Assembly (NCBI GenBank): GCA_003255025.1
Contig: QANY01000230.1
Span: forward strand, 793,787 to 857,786
Direction: 5' to 3'
DNA: 64,000 nucleotides
From: Datisca glomerata
Taxonomy: Eukaryota; Streptophyta; Magnoliopsida; Cucurbitales; Datiscaceae
Shown here in pieces: positions 50,253-62,304 of this stretch (its first letter is position 1; the number at the start of each line of letters is the position of its first letter). The notes below the pieces were generated by a model, which searched no databases, was not told the DNA's origin, and worked only from the letters and a program-made list of their open reading frames with translations. The translations under genes and the position numbers were made by a program.

Positions 50253-51548
50253 GGTTAACCTGGTCTCACCTACACGTCTCTTAATAAGCTTGGATTTGAT
50301 ATCTTACAGGCCCCGGTGTTCCATCCATGCCAAAAGTTATGCCCTATGGAATTGGACTTGCACGTGATACGATCTGTCTGTTACAACAATTCTAAAGCTG
50401 CACAGTACAATTTTTTTTAAGCGAAACTAGGCTCCAACGTCTAAACCCTATCACACCAGTAGGTCTCTAAATAAGTTTCAATATGAAATCTTACAGGGCC
50501 CGTGGTTCAACCCGTGTCATAAGGTATGCCCTACGGAAGTGGAAATGGACGTGTTGCGATCCTTCTGTTACAACAATTTTAAAGCTGCACAGTTTATGTT
50601 TTTTGGATTCAAAACTAGGTTGTGATGGGTAAACCCTATCGCACATGTAGGTCTCTTAATATGCTTCAATTTGATATCGTGCAGGACCCGTGGTTCCACC
50701 CATGTCAAACGTTATGCCCTACAGACGTTGACATGCGCGTGCTACGATCCGTCTATTACAGCAATTCTAAAGCTGCATAGTCCGTGTTTTTTGAAAACAA
50801 AACTAGGATCCGACGCATAAACCCCGTTTGCACCTGTAGGTCTCTAAATAAGTTGCAAGGCTTGTGGTTCCACCCACGTCAAATGTTATGCCCTACTGAA
50901 GTGGACATGCTCGTGATATGATCTGTCTGTTACAGCAATTCAATAGCTGCAAGGTCTATTTTTTTACACAAAACTAGGCTTCGATAGGTAAACCCTGTCA
51001 CCCTTGTAGGTCACTCAATAAGATTCAATTTGGTATCTTACAGGGCCCGTGGTTCCACCCATGTCAAAAGTTATGCTCTATGGAAGTGGACATGCGAGTG
51101 CAAGCGACAAGTCTGTTACAGCAATTCTAGAGCTTCACAGTCCCTATTTTTTGGAGACAAAGCTAGGCTGCGATGGATAAACCTTGTCACACCTGTAAGT
51201 CTCTCAACAAGGTTCAATTTGATATCCTACAGGGCCCGTGGTTCCGCCCGTATAAAAAGTTATGCCCAACGGAAGTGTACATGCGCGTGCTCCAATCCGT
51301 CTGTTACAACAATTTTACTGCTGAATAGTCTATTTTTTTACACAAAACTAGGCTGTGATGGGTAAATCTGATCGCACCTGTAGCTTTCTGAATAAGCTTC
51401 AATTTGATATCCTACAGCGCCCGTGGTTCCTCCCGTGTCAAACGTTATGCCCTACGGAAGTGGACATGCACGCGCTGTGATTTGTCTGTTACAGCAATTT
51501 TAAAGTTGCACAGTCCGTGTTTTTTAGAGTCAAAACTAGGTTGGAATG
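50253..51548 (+). repeat. Seven-class series A-G (1296 bp)
   Basis: Follows the return from the re-entrant block in HOR copy 7. The C to D boundary carries the same TAAGTTGCAAGG shortening as 20030 and 36440. Confidence 0.82.
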
Positions 51549-52795
51549 GGTTAACCTTGTCTCACCTATACGTCTCTTAAAAAGCTTGGATTTCATATCT
51601 TACAGGACCCGATGTTCCATCCATGCCAAAAGTTATGCCCTACAGAATTGGACATGCACGTGATAAGATCCGTTTGTTACAGCAATTCTGAAGCTGCACA
51701 GTCCGTGTTTTTTGAAACAAAACTAGGATCCAACGTATAAACCCTTTTGCACCTATAGGTCTTTGAATAAGCTTGGATTCAATCCATGCCGAAAGTTATG
51801 CCCTACAGAATTGGACATGGACGTGATACGATTCGTCTGTTACAGCAATTTTAAAGCTGCATAGTCCAATTTTTTTTGGACACAAAACTAGGCTCCGATG
51901 GGGAAACCCTATCACACCTGTAGATCTTTGAATAAGATTCAATTTTATATTTTACAGGGCCCATAGTTCCACCCGTGTCAAAAGTAATGCCCTACGGATG
52001 TGGACATGCGCGTGCTACGATCCGTCTGTTATAGCAATCCTATAGCAGCATAGTCCATTTTGTTTTGACACAAAACAAGGCTCCGATAGGTAAACTCTGT
52101 TTCCCTTGTAGGTCTCTGAATAAGCTTCAATTCGATATCTTATAGGGCTTGTGGTTCCAGCTATGTCGATAGTTATGCCCTACAGAAGTGGACATGCGCG
52201 TGCGTTGCACAGTCCATGTTTTTTGGAGGTAAAACTAGGCTGGAGTGGCTAAACCTGGTATCACCTATAGGTCTCTTAATAAGCTTGGATTTGATATCAT
52301 ACAGGCCCCGTGGTTCCACCCATGTCAAAAGTTACGCCCTACAAAAGTGCACATGCGCGTCTAAATAAGATTCAATTTGAAATCTTACAAGGCCCATGGT
52401 TCAACCCGTGTCAAAAGTTATGGCCTACGGAAGTGGAAATGCACGTGCTGCGATCCATCTATTACAGCAATTTTAAAGCTCCATAGTCTGTGTTTTTTAG
52501 ACTCAAAACTAGACTGCGATGGGTAAACCCTATCTCCCCTGTAGGTCTCTGAATATACTTCAATTTGATATCACACAGGACCCATGGTTCCACCTGTGTC
52601 AAAAGGTATGCCCTATGGAAGTGGACATGCGCATGCTACTATCCGTCTGTTACAGCAATTCTAAAGCAGCATCGTCCAAAGTAAACCAATGGTCTCCTGT
52701 AGGTCTCTGAATAAGCTTCAATTTGATATATATAGGGCCTGTGGTTCCACCCATGTCAATAGTTATGCCCTACGGAAGTGGACATACACGTGCTA

Positions 52796-52864
52796 TGTCT
52801 CCCTTGTAGGTCTCTGAATAAGCTTCAATTTGATATATGTATATGCTTCAATTTGATATCTTCA
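52796..52864 (+). repeat. Short composite monomer
   Basis: Same structure; the first copy ends GATATA, followed by TGTATATG. Confidence 0.85.
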
Positions 52865-54811
52865 GGGCCCATGGTTCCACCCGTGTCAAAAGTTATGCCC
52901 TATGGAAGTGGAATTTTCCGTGCTATGATCGGTCTGTTATAGCAATTCTAAAGTTACAGAATCTGTGTTTTTTGGAGGCAAAACTAGGCTGGAATGGGTA
53001 AACCTGGTCCCACCTGTAGATTTCTTAATAAGTTTCAATTTGATATCTTACAGGCCTCGTGGTTCCACCCATGTCAAAAGTTATGCCCTACGGAAGTGGA
53101 CATGCGCGTGCTACGGTCGGTCTGTTACAACAATTCTAAAGTTGCACACACCGTGTTTATTGGAGGTAAAACTAGGCTGGAATGGGTAAACCTAGTCGCA
53201 CCTGTAGGTCTCTTAATAATCTTGGATTGTATATCATACAGGCCTCGTGGTTCCACCCATGTCAAAAGTTATGCCCTACAGAAGTGCACATGCGCGTGCT
53301 ACGAGCCGTCTGTTACAGCAATTTTCAAGCTGCATAGTCCATTTTTTGGACACAAAACTAGGCTCTGACGGGTAAACCTGATCGCACCGGTAAGTCTCTG
53401 AATAAGATTCAATTTGAAATCTTACAGGGCCCATGGTTCAACCCGTGTCAAAAGTTATACAATACAGAAGTAGAAATGCACTTACTGCGATCCGTCTCTT
53501 ACAACAATTTTAAAGCTGCACAGTCTGAGTTTTTTGGATTCAAAACTAGGCTGTGATGGGTAAGACCTATCATCCATGTAGGTGTTGAATAAGCTCTAAT
53601 TTGATATCATACAGGACTCATGGTTCCACCCGTGTAAAAAGTTATGCCCTATGAAAGTGGACATGCGCGTGATACTATCCGTCTGTTACAGCAATTCCAA
53701 AGTGGCATAATCCATTTTGTTTTGACACAAAACTAGGCTACGACAGGTAAACCCTATCTCCCTTGTAGGTCTCTGAAGAAGCTTCAATTCAATATCTTAT
53801 AGGGCCCGTGGTTCCACCTATGTAAATAGTTATGTCCTATGGAATTGACATGCGCATGCTACGGTCGGTCTGTTCTAGCAATTCTAAAGTTGCAAAGTTC
53901 GTGTTTTTTGGAGGTAAAAATAGGCTGGAATGGGTAAAGCTCGTCTCACCTATAGGTCTCTTGATAATATTGTATTTGATATCATACAGGCCTCGTGGTT
54001 ACACCCATGTCAAAAGTTATGCCCTACAGAAGTGGACTTGCGCGTGCTACGATCCGTCTGTCACAACAATTTTAAAGTTGCACAGTTCATTTTTTTTACA
54101 GGTAAATCCCATGTCCCTTGTAAGTTTTTGAATCAGCTTCAATTTGATATCTTACAGGGCCCGTTGTTCAGCCCGAGTCAAAAGTTATGTCCTACGGAAG
54201 TGGGCATGCGCGTGCTACGATCTGTCTATCACTGCAATTCTACAGCTACAAAATCCATTTTTGACACAAAACTAGGCTCTGATGGGTAAACCATGTTGCA
54301 CCTGTCGGTCTCTAAATAAGCTTCAATTTGATATCTTACAGGGCCTGTGGTTGCACCCGTGTCAAACGTTATGCCCTATGGAAGTTGACAAGCGCGTGTT
54401 GCGATACATCTGTTAGAACAATTCTAAAGCTGCACGGTCTGTGTATTTTGGATTCAAAACTAGGCTGTAATGGGTAAACCTGGTCTCACCTATACGTCTC
54501 TTAATAATCTTGGATTTCATATCTTACAGGCCTCGATGTTGCACCCATTCCAAAAGTTATGCCCTATGGAAATGGACATGGACGTGCTACGATCCGTCTG
54601 TTACAGCAATTCTAAAGCTGCACAGTCAAATATTTTTTTTGACACAAAACTAGGCTCCGAGAGGTAAACCCTATCGCACCTGTAGGTCTCTGATTAAGAT
54701 TCAATTTGAAATCTTATAGAGCCCATGGTTCAACTCGTGTCAAAAGTTATACCCTACGGAAGTAGAAATGAACGTGCTGCGATCCGTCTGTTACAGCAAT
54801 TTTAAAGCTGC

Positions 54812-54842
54812 ACAGTCAGTGTTTTGATATCTTACAGGCCCC
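54812..54842 (+). repeat. Multi-monomer deletion join (shared with 39844)
   Basis: CAGTCAGTGTTTT followed by GATATCTTACAGG; partner of 39844. Flanking sequence matches at roughly 94% by eye. Confidence 0.85.
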
Positions 54843-55024
54843 GGTGTTCCATCCATGCTAAAAGTTGAGCCCTAAGGAATTGGACGTGCAGGTGCTATGA
54901 CCCGTCTGTTACAGCAATTCTAAAGCTGCACAGTCCAATTTTTTTAAGACACAAAACTAGGCTCCGATGGGTAAACCTTTTCGCCCTTGTAGGTCTTTGA
55001 ATGAAATTTAATTTGATATCTTAT

Positions 55025-56391
55025 AGGGCCCGTGGTTGAACCCGATTCAAAAATTATGCCCTACGGAAGTTGGCATGCGCGTGCAACGATTCATCTGTTA
55101 CAGCAATTCTACAGCTGCATAGTCCATTTTTTGGATAAAAAATTAGCCTCTAATGGGTAAACCATGTCGCACCTGTAGGACTCTGAATAATCTTCATTTT
55201 GATATCGTACAGGGCCCGTGGTTGAACCCGTGTCAAACGTTATGCCCTTCGGAAGTGGACATGCGCGTGCTACGATCTGTTTGTTACAGCATTTCTAAAG
55301 CTGCACAGTCTGTGTTTTTTGGAGTCAAAACTAGGCTAGAATTGGTAAACCTGGTCTCACCTATACGTCTCTTAATAAGGTAAACCCTATCGCACCTGTA
55401 GGTCTTTGAATAAGATTCAATTTGCTATCTTACAGTCCCATGGTTCCACCAGTGTCAAAAGTTATGCCCTACGGAAGTTGATAAGCACATGCTATGATCC
55501 GTCTGTTACAGCATATCTAAAGAAGCATAGTCCATTTTGTTTTGACATAAAAGTAGGCTCCGACAGGTAAACCCCATCTCCCCAGTAGGTCTTTGTATAA
55601 GCTTCAATTCGATATCTTATAGGGCCCGTTGTTCCACCTATGTCAATAGTTATGCCCTACAGAAGTGGGCATGCGCGTGCTACGATCTGTTTGTTACAGC
55701 AATTCAACAGCTGCATAGTTTATTTTTTACACAAAACTAGGTTCCAACAGGTAAACCATGTCGCACCTGTAGGTCTCTGAATAAGCTTCGATTTGATATC
55801 TTACAGGGCTCGTTGTTGCACCCATGTCAAACGTTATGCCCTACGAAAGTGGACATGTAAACCCTATCGCTCCTGTAGGTCTCTAAATTATCTTCAATTT
55901 GATATCGTACAGGACCCATGGTTCCGCCCATGTCAAACGTTATACCCTACAGACGTTGACATGCGCGTGCTACGATCCGTCTATTACAGCAATTCTAAAG
56001 CTGCACAGTCTGTGTTTTTTGGATACAAAACTTGGATCTGACACATAAACCCCGTTGCACCTGTAGGTCTCTAAATAAGCTTCAATTTGATATCTTACAA
56101 GGCCCGTGGTTCCACCTGTGTCCAATGTTATGCCCTATTCAAATGGACATACGAGTGCTATGATCTGTCTGTTACAGTAATTCAAAAGATGCACCGTCTT
56201 ATTTTTTACACAAAACTAGGCTTCAACAGATAAACCATGTCGCTCTTGTAGGTCTCTTAATTAGCTTCAATTTGATATCTTACGGAGCACATGGTTCCAC
56301 CTATGTCAAAAGTTATGCTCGATGGGAGTGGACATGCGCGTGCTACGACCAGTCTATTACAACAATCTAGAACTTCAGAGTCCCTATTTTT
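55025..56391 (+). repeat. Recent segmental duplication, copy 1 (1367 bp)
   Basis: Matches 60937-62304 with three substitutions (55053, 55101, about 56325) and one extra T in a T-run, as far as I can compare by eye. Ordinary equivalent monomers differ by about 5% or more. The segment includes the 35-bp remnant and the GGACATGTAAACC junction. Its right edge at 56391 coincides with a join (CCCTATTTTT to CGGAAGTGG). Confidence 0.93.
55344..55378 (+). repeat. 35-bp monomer remnant
   Basis: Fourth example, inside the 1.37-kb segment that is nearly identical to 60937-62304. Confidence 0.88.
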
Positions 56392-57445
56392 CGGAAGTGG
56401 ACAAGCGCGTGCTACGGTTGGTCTGTTACAACAATTCTACAGTTGCACAATATATGTCTCTTAATAAGCTTGGATTTGATATCATAGAGGCTCCGTGGTT
56501 CCAGCCATGTCAAAAGTTATGCCCTATAGAAGTGGACATGCGCGTGCTACGATCTGTGTGTTACAGCGATTCTAAAGTTGCACAGTCCGTCTTTTGGACA
56601 CAAAATTAGGCTCTGAGGGGTAAACCCTGTCTCTCTTGTAGGTCTTTCGATAAGCTTCAATTTGATATCTTACAGGGCCCGTGGTTCCGCCCGAGTTAAA
56701 AGTTATGCCCTACAGAAGTGGGCATGCGCGTGCTACGATCTATTTGTTACAGCAATTCAACAGCTGCGTAGTCCATTTTTTACACAAAACTAGGTTCCAA
56801 CAGGTAAACCATGTCGCACCTGTAGGTCTCTGAATAAGCTTCGATTTGATATCTTACAAGGCCCGTGGTTGCACCGGTGTCAAACGTTATGCCCTACGAA
56901 AGTGGACATGTAAACCCTATCACTCCTGTAGGTCTCTGAATTATTTTCAATTTGATATCGTACAGGACCCATGGTTCCACCCATGTCAAATGTTATGCCC
57001 TACAGACGTTGACATGCGCGTGCTACGATTCGTCTATTACAGCAATTCTAAAGCTGCACAGTCTGTATTTTTTGGAAACAAAACTTGGATCTGACACATA
57101 AACCCCGTTGCACCTGTTGGTCTTTAAATAAGATTCAATTTGATATCTTACAAGGCCCGTGGTTCCACCTGTGTCCAATGTTACGCCCTATTCAAATGGA
57201 CATACGAGTGTTATGATCTGTCTGATACAGTAATTCAAAATATGCACCGTCTTATTTTTTTACACAAAACTAGGCTTCAATAGATAAACCATGTCGCACT
57301 TGTAGGTCTCTTAATAAGCTTCAATTTGATATCTTACAGAGCCCATGGTTCCACCTATGTCAAAAGTTATGCTCGATGGAAGTGGACATGCGCATGCTAC
57401 GACCAGTCTGTTACAGCAATTCTAGAACTTCAGAGTCCCTATTTT
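55661..57445 (+). repeat. Doubled module with 1053-bp offset
   Basis: 55661-56391 and 56714-57445 align at about 95% by eye and both contain the GTGGACATG to TAAACCCTATC junction (55855 and 56910). Between them lies a stretch (56392-56713) resembling 40676-40990. The order therefore runs forward, jumps back at 56391 and runs through the same monomers again, as after unequal exchange between misaligned copies. Confidence 0.82.
56448..56470 (+). repeat. ~60-bp deletion junction
   Basis: AATATATGTCTCTTAATAAG in the rearranged part of HOR copy 8. Confidence 0.82.
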
Positions 57446-57564
57446 TTGGACACTATACTAGACTGTGATTGATAAACCTTGCGTCTCTATATGTCTCTCA
57501 ATAAGGTTCAATTTGATATCTTACAGGGCCCGTGGTTCTGCCCGAGTGAAACTAGGCTAGAATG

Positions 57565-58872
57565 GGTTAACCTGGTCTCACCTATACGTCTCTTAATAAG
57601 CTTGGATTTCATATCTTACAGGCCCCAGTGTTCCATTCATGCCAAAAGTTATGCCCTATGGAATTGGACATGCACGTGATACGATCTGTCTGTTATAACA
57701 ATTCTAAAGTTGCACAGTCCATTTTTTTTAAGCGAAACTAGGCTCCAACATATAAAACCCTATCGTACCAATAGGTCTCTAATTAAGATTCAATTTGAAA
57801 TCTTACAGGGCCCATAGTTCAACCCGTGTCAAAAGTTATGCGCTACGGAAGTGGAAATGCACGTGTTGCGATCCGTCTGTTACAACAATTTTAAAGATGC
57901 ACAGTTTATGTTTTTTGGATTCAAAACTAGGTTGTGATGGGTAAACTCGATCGCCCCTATAGGTCTCTTAATATGCTTCAATTTGATATCATACAGGACC
58001 CGTGGTTCCACCCGTGTCAAACGTTATGCCCTACAGACGTTGACATGAGCATGGTACTATCCGTCTGTAATAGAAATACTAAAGCTGCACAGTCCGTGTT
58101 TTTTAGAAACAAAACTAGGATTTGACGCATAAACCCCGTTGCACATGTAGGTCTATTAATAAGTTTCAACTTGATATCTTACAAGGCCCGTGATTCCACC
58201 AATGTCAAATGTTATGCCCTATTGTAGTGGACATGCCCGTGATATGATCCGTCTGTTACAGCAACTCAATAGCTGCATAGTCTATTTTTTACACAAAACT
58301 AGAATTCGACAGGTAAATCTAGTTGCCCTTGTAGCTCTCTTAATAAGCTTCAATTTGATATCTTACAGGACCCGTGGTTCCACCCATGTCAAAAGTTATG
58401 CTGTATGGAAGTGGACATGCGCGTGCGAGCGACCAGTATATTACAGCAATTCTAGAGCTTCACAGTCCCTATTTTTTGGACACAAAACTAGGCTGCGATT
58501 GATAAACCTTGTTGCCCTTGTAAGTCTCTCAATAAGGTTCAATTTGATATCTTACAGGGCCCGTGGTTCTGCCCGTGTAAAAAGTTATGCCCAACAGAAG
58601 TGTACATGCGCGTGCTACTATCCGTCTGTTACAACAATTCTACAGCTGAACAGTTTATTTTTTTCACAAAACTAGGCTGCGACGGGTAAATCTGATCTCA
58701 CCTATAGGTCTCTGAATAAGCTTCAATTTGATATCCTACTGGGCCCGTGGTTCCACCGATGTCAAACGTTATGCCCTACGGAAGTGGACATGCGCGTGCT
58801 GTGATTCGTCTGTTACAGCAATTCTAAAGCTGCACAGTCTATGTTTTTTAGAGTCAAAACTAGGCTGGAATG
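57565..58872 (+). repeat. Seven-class series A-G (1308 bp, complete)
   Basis: The cleanest full series: all seven classes appear undeleted and the length equals seven monomers of about 187 bp. It is preceded by a join at 57548. Confidence 0.83.
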
Positions 58873-59363
58873 GGTTAACCTGGTCTCACCTATACGTGTC
58901 TTAATAAGCTTAGATTTGATATCTTACAGGCCCCGATATTCCATCCATGCCAAAGGTTATGCCTTACGGAATTGGACATGCACGTGATACGATCCGTCTG
59001 TAACAGCAATCCTGAAGCTGCACAGTCCGTATTTTTTGAAACAAAACTAGGATCCAATGCATAAATCCTTTTGCACCAGTAGGTCTCTGAATAGGCTTGG
59101 ATTTGATATCTTACAGGCCCAGGTGTTCCATCCATGCCAAAAGTTATGCCCCACAGAATTGGACATGGACGTGATACGATTCGTCTGTTACAACAATTTT
59201 AAAGGTGCACAGTCCAATTTTTTTTTTGGACACAAAATTAGGCTCCGATGGGGAAACCCTATCACACCAGTAGATATTTGAATAAGATTCAATTTTATAT
59301 TTTGCAGGGCCCATTGTTTCACCCGTGTCAAAAGTTATGCCTTACGAAAGTGGACATGCGTGT

Positions 59364-59396
59364 GTTACGATCCGTCTGTTACGATCCGTCTGTTAC
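59364..59396 (+). repeat. 14-bp tandem microduplication
   Basis: GTTACGATCCGTCT occurs twice in a row and is followed by GTTACGG. Equivalent monomers have it once. It creates a frame change in the repeat and is unique in the window as far as I see. Confidence 0.88.
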
Positions 59397-60936
59397 GGAA
59401 ATTCTATAGCGGCATAGTCCATTTTGTTTTGACACAAAACAAGGCTCCGACTGGTAAACTCTGTCTCCCCTGTAGGTCTCTGAATAAGCTTCAATTCGAT
59501 ATCTTATAGGGCCTGTGGTTCCACCTATGTCGATAGTAATGCCCTACAGAAGTGGACATGCGCGTGCGTTGCACAGTCTATTTATTTGGGAGGTAAAGCT
59601 AGGTTGGAGTGGCTAAACCTGGTCTCACCTATAGGTCTCTTAATATGCTTGGATTTGATATCATACAGGCCCCGTGGTTTCACCCATGTCAAAAGTTATG
59701 CCTTACAAAAGTGCACATGGGCATGCTACGAGCCGTCTGTTTTTGGACACAATACTAGGCTCGGACTAGTAAACCCTATCGCACTTGTAGGTCTCTGAAT
59801 AAGATTCAATTTGAAATCTTACAGGGCCCATGGTTCAACCCGTGTCAAAAGTTATACAATACAGAAGTAGAAATGCACGTACTGCGATTCGTCTCTTACA
59901 ACAATTTTAAAGCTGCACAATCTATGTTTTTTGGATTCAAAACTAGGCTGCGATGGGTAAGTCCTATCACCCCTGTAGGTGTTGAATAAGCTTTAATTTG
60001 ATATCATACAGGACTCATGGTTCCACCTGTGTAAAAAGTTATGCCCTATGAAAGTGGACATGCGCGTGATACTATCCGTCTGTTACAGCAATTCCAAAGC
60101 GGCATAGTCCATTTTGTTTTGACACAAAACAAAGCTCCGACAGGTAAACCCTGTCTCCCCTGTAGGTGTCTGAATAAGCTTCAATTCAATATCTTATAGG
60201 GCCCGTGGTTCCACCTATGTCAATAGTTATGCCCTACGGAATTGACATGCGCGTGCTACGTTCGGTGTGTTCTAGCAATTCTAAAGTTGCACAGTCCGTG
60301 ATTTTTGGAAGTAAAACAAGACTTGAATGGGTAAACCACGTCTCACCTATGGGTCTCTTAATAAGCTTGGATTTGATATCATACATGACTCGTGGTTACA
60401 CCGATGTCAAAAGTTATGCCCTACAGAAGTGGACATGCGCGTGCTATGATCCGTCTGTTACAACAATTTTAAAGCTGCAAAGTCCATATTTTGGACACAA
60501 AACTAAGCTCTGATGGGTAAATCCCTTGTACCTTGTAGGACTTTGAATAAGCTTCAATTTGATATCTTACAGAGCCTGTTGTTCAGCCCGAGTCAAAAGT
60601 TATTACCAACGGAAGTGGGCATGCGCGTGCTACATTCTGTCTGTCACAGCAATTCTACAGCTGCGAAGTCGATTTTTTGACACAAAACTAGGCTCTGATG
60701 GGTAAACCCTGTCGCACCTATAGGTCTCTGAATAAGCTTCAATTTGATATTTTACAAGGCCCGTGGTTGCACTCGTGTCAAACGCCCTACGGAAGTGGAC
60801 ATGCGCGTGCAACGATTCATCTGTTACAGCAATTCTACAGCTGCATAGTCCATTTTTTGGACAAAAAATTAGGCTCTAATAGGTAAACCATGTCGCACAT
60901 GTAGGTCTATGAATAATCTTCATTTTGATATCGTAC

Positions 60937-62304
60937 AGGGCCCGTGGTTGAACCCGATTCAAAAGTTATGCCCTACGGAAGTTGGCATGCGCGTGCAACG
61001 ATTCATCTGTTAGAGCAATTCTACAGCTGCATAGTCCATTTTTTGGATAAAAAATTAGCCTCTAATGGGTAAACCATGTCGCACCTGTAGGACTCTGAAT
61101 AATCTTCATTTTGATATCGTACAGGGCCCGTGGTTGAACCCGTGTCAAACGTTATGCCCTTCGGAAGTGGACATGCGCGTGCTACGATCTGTTTGTTACA
61201 GCATTTCTAAAGCTGCACAGTCTGTGTTTTTTGGAGTCAAAACTAGGCTAGAATTGGTAAACCTGGTCTCACCTATACGTCTCTTAATAAGGTAAACCCT
61301 ATCGCACCTGTAGGTCTTTGAATAAGATTCAATTTGCTATCTTACAGTCCCATGGTTCCACCAGTGTCAAAAGTTATGCCCTACGGAAGTTGATAAGCAC
61401 ATGCTATGATCCGTCTGTTACAGCATATCTAAAGAAGCATAGTCCATTTTGTTTTGACATAAAAGTAGGCTCCGACAGGTAAACCCCATCTCCCCAGTAG
61501 GTCTTTGTATAAGCTTCAATTCGATATCTTATAGGGCCCGTTGTTCCACCTATGTCAATAGTTATGCCCTACAGAAGTGGGCATGCGCGTGCTACGATCT
61601 GTTTGTTACAGCAATTCAACAGCTGCATAGTTTATTTTTTACACAAAACTAGGTTCCAACAGGTAAACCATGTCGCACCTGTAGGTCTCTGAATAAGCTT
61701 CGATTTGATATCTTACAGGGCTCGTTGTTGCACCCATGTCAAACGTTATGCCCTACGAAAGTGGACATGTAAACCCTATCGCTCCTGTAGGTCTCTAAAT
61801 TATCTTCAATTTGATATCGTACAGGACCCATGGTTCCGCCCATGTCAAACGTTATACCCTACAGACGTTGACATGCGCGTGCTACGATCCGTCTATTACA
61901 GCAATTCTAAAGCTGCACAGTCTGTGTTTTTTGGATACAAAACTTGGATCTGACACATAAACCCCGTTGCACCTGTAGGTCTCTAAATAAGCTTCAATTT
62001 GATATCTTACAAGGCCCGTGGTTCCACCTGTGTCCAATGTTATGCCCTATTCAAATGGACATACGAGTGCTATGATCTGTCTGTTACAGTAATTCAAAAG
62101 ATGCACCGTCTTATTTTTTTACACAAAACTAGGCTTCAACAGATAAACCATGTCGCTCTTGTAGGTCTCTTAATTAGCTTCAATTTGATATCTTACGGAG
62201 CACATGGTTCCACCTATGTCAAAAGTTATGCTCGATGGAAGTGGACATGCGCGTGCTACGACCAGTCTATTACAACAATCTAGAACTTCAGAGTCCCTAT
62301 TTTT
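60937..62304 (+). repeat. Recent segmental duplication, copy 2 (1368 bp)
   Basis: Partner of 55025-56391 at an offset of 5912 bp (5913 after the T-run). Beyond 62304 it continues into the normal rest of class E, so this copy probably keeps the older right flank and copy 1 has been cut. Confidence 0.93.
61256..61290 (+). repeat. 35-bp monomer remnant
   Basis: Fifth example, the partner of 55344 with an offset of exactly 5912 bp. Confidence 0.88.

Larger units (their letters stand above)
43596..52203 (+). repeat. HOR copy 7 (8608 bp, with re-entrant duplication)
   Basis: Starts just after a further ~60-bp loss at 43589 that joins CTTACAGGGC to GCGTGCGTTG at the anchor. TTATACAATACAG is at 43910 and TCTGTTCTAGCAATTC near 44326. 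Around 46380-46600 a full class A-like monomer replaces the 35-bp remnant found in other copies. At 49021 the order jumps back to monomers already passed near 44430, then returns near 50160, so two groups of monomers occur twice in this unit. Confidence 0.75.
52204..59567 (+). repeat. HOR copy 8 (7364 bp, rearranged)
   Basis: Contains a ~110-bp loss at 52355, a ~32-bp loss at 52678, a ~20-bp loss at 54098, the 54826 join shared with copy 6, the 35-bp remnant (55344), and a doubled module at 55661-57445 with joins at 55855, 56391 and 56910. Near 57548 a class F monomer (GTTCTGCCCGAGTG) is joined to the end of class G with loss of several hundred bases. It ends with a complete class series (57565-58872) and the next anchor. 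Confidence 0.78.

Noticed and set aside
60800..61060. Doubled GCAACGATTCATC monomer as a new element
   Set aside because: It is a simple one-monomer local duplication within the array at the left edge of the recent 1.37-kb copy, and needs no separate explanation.
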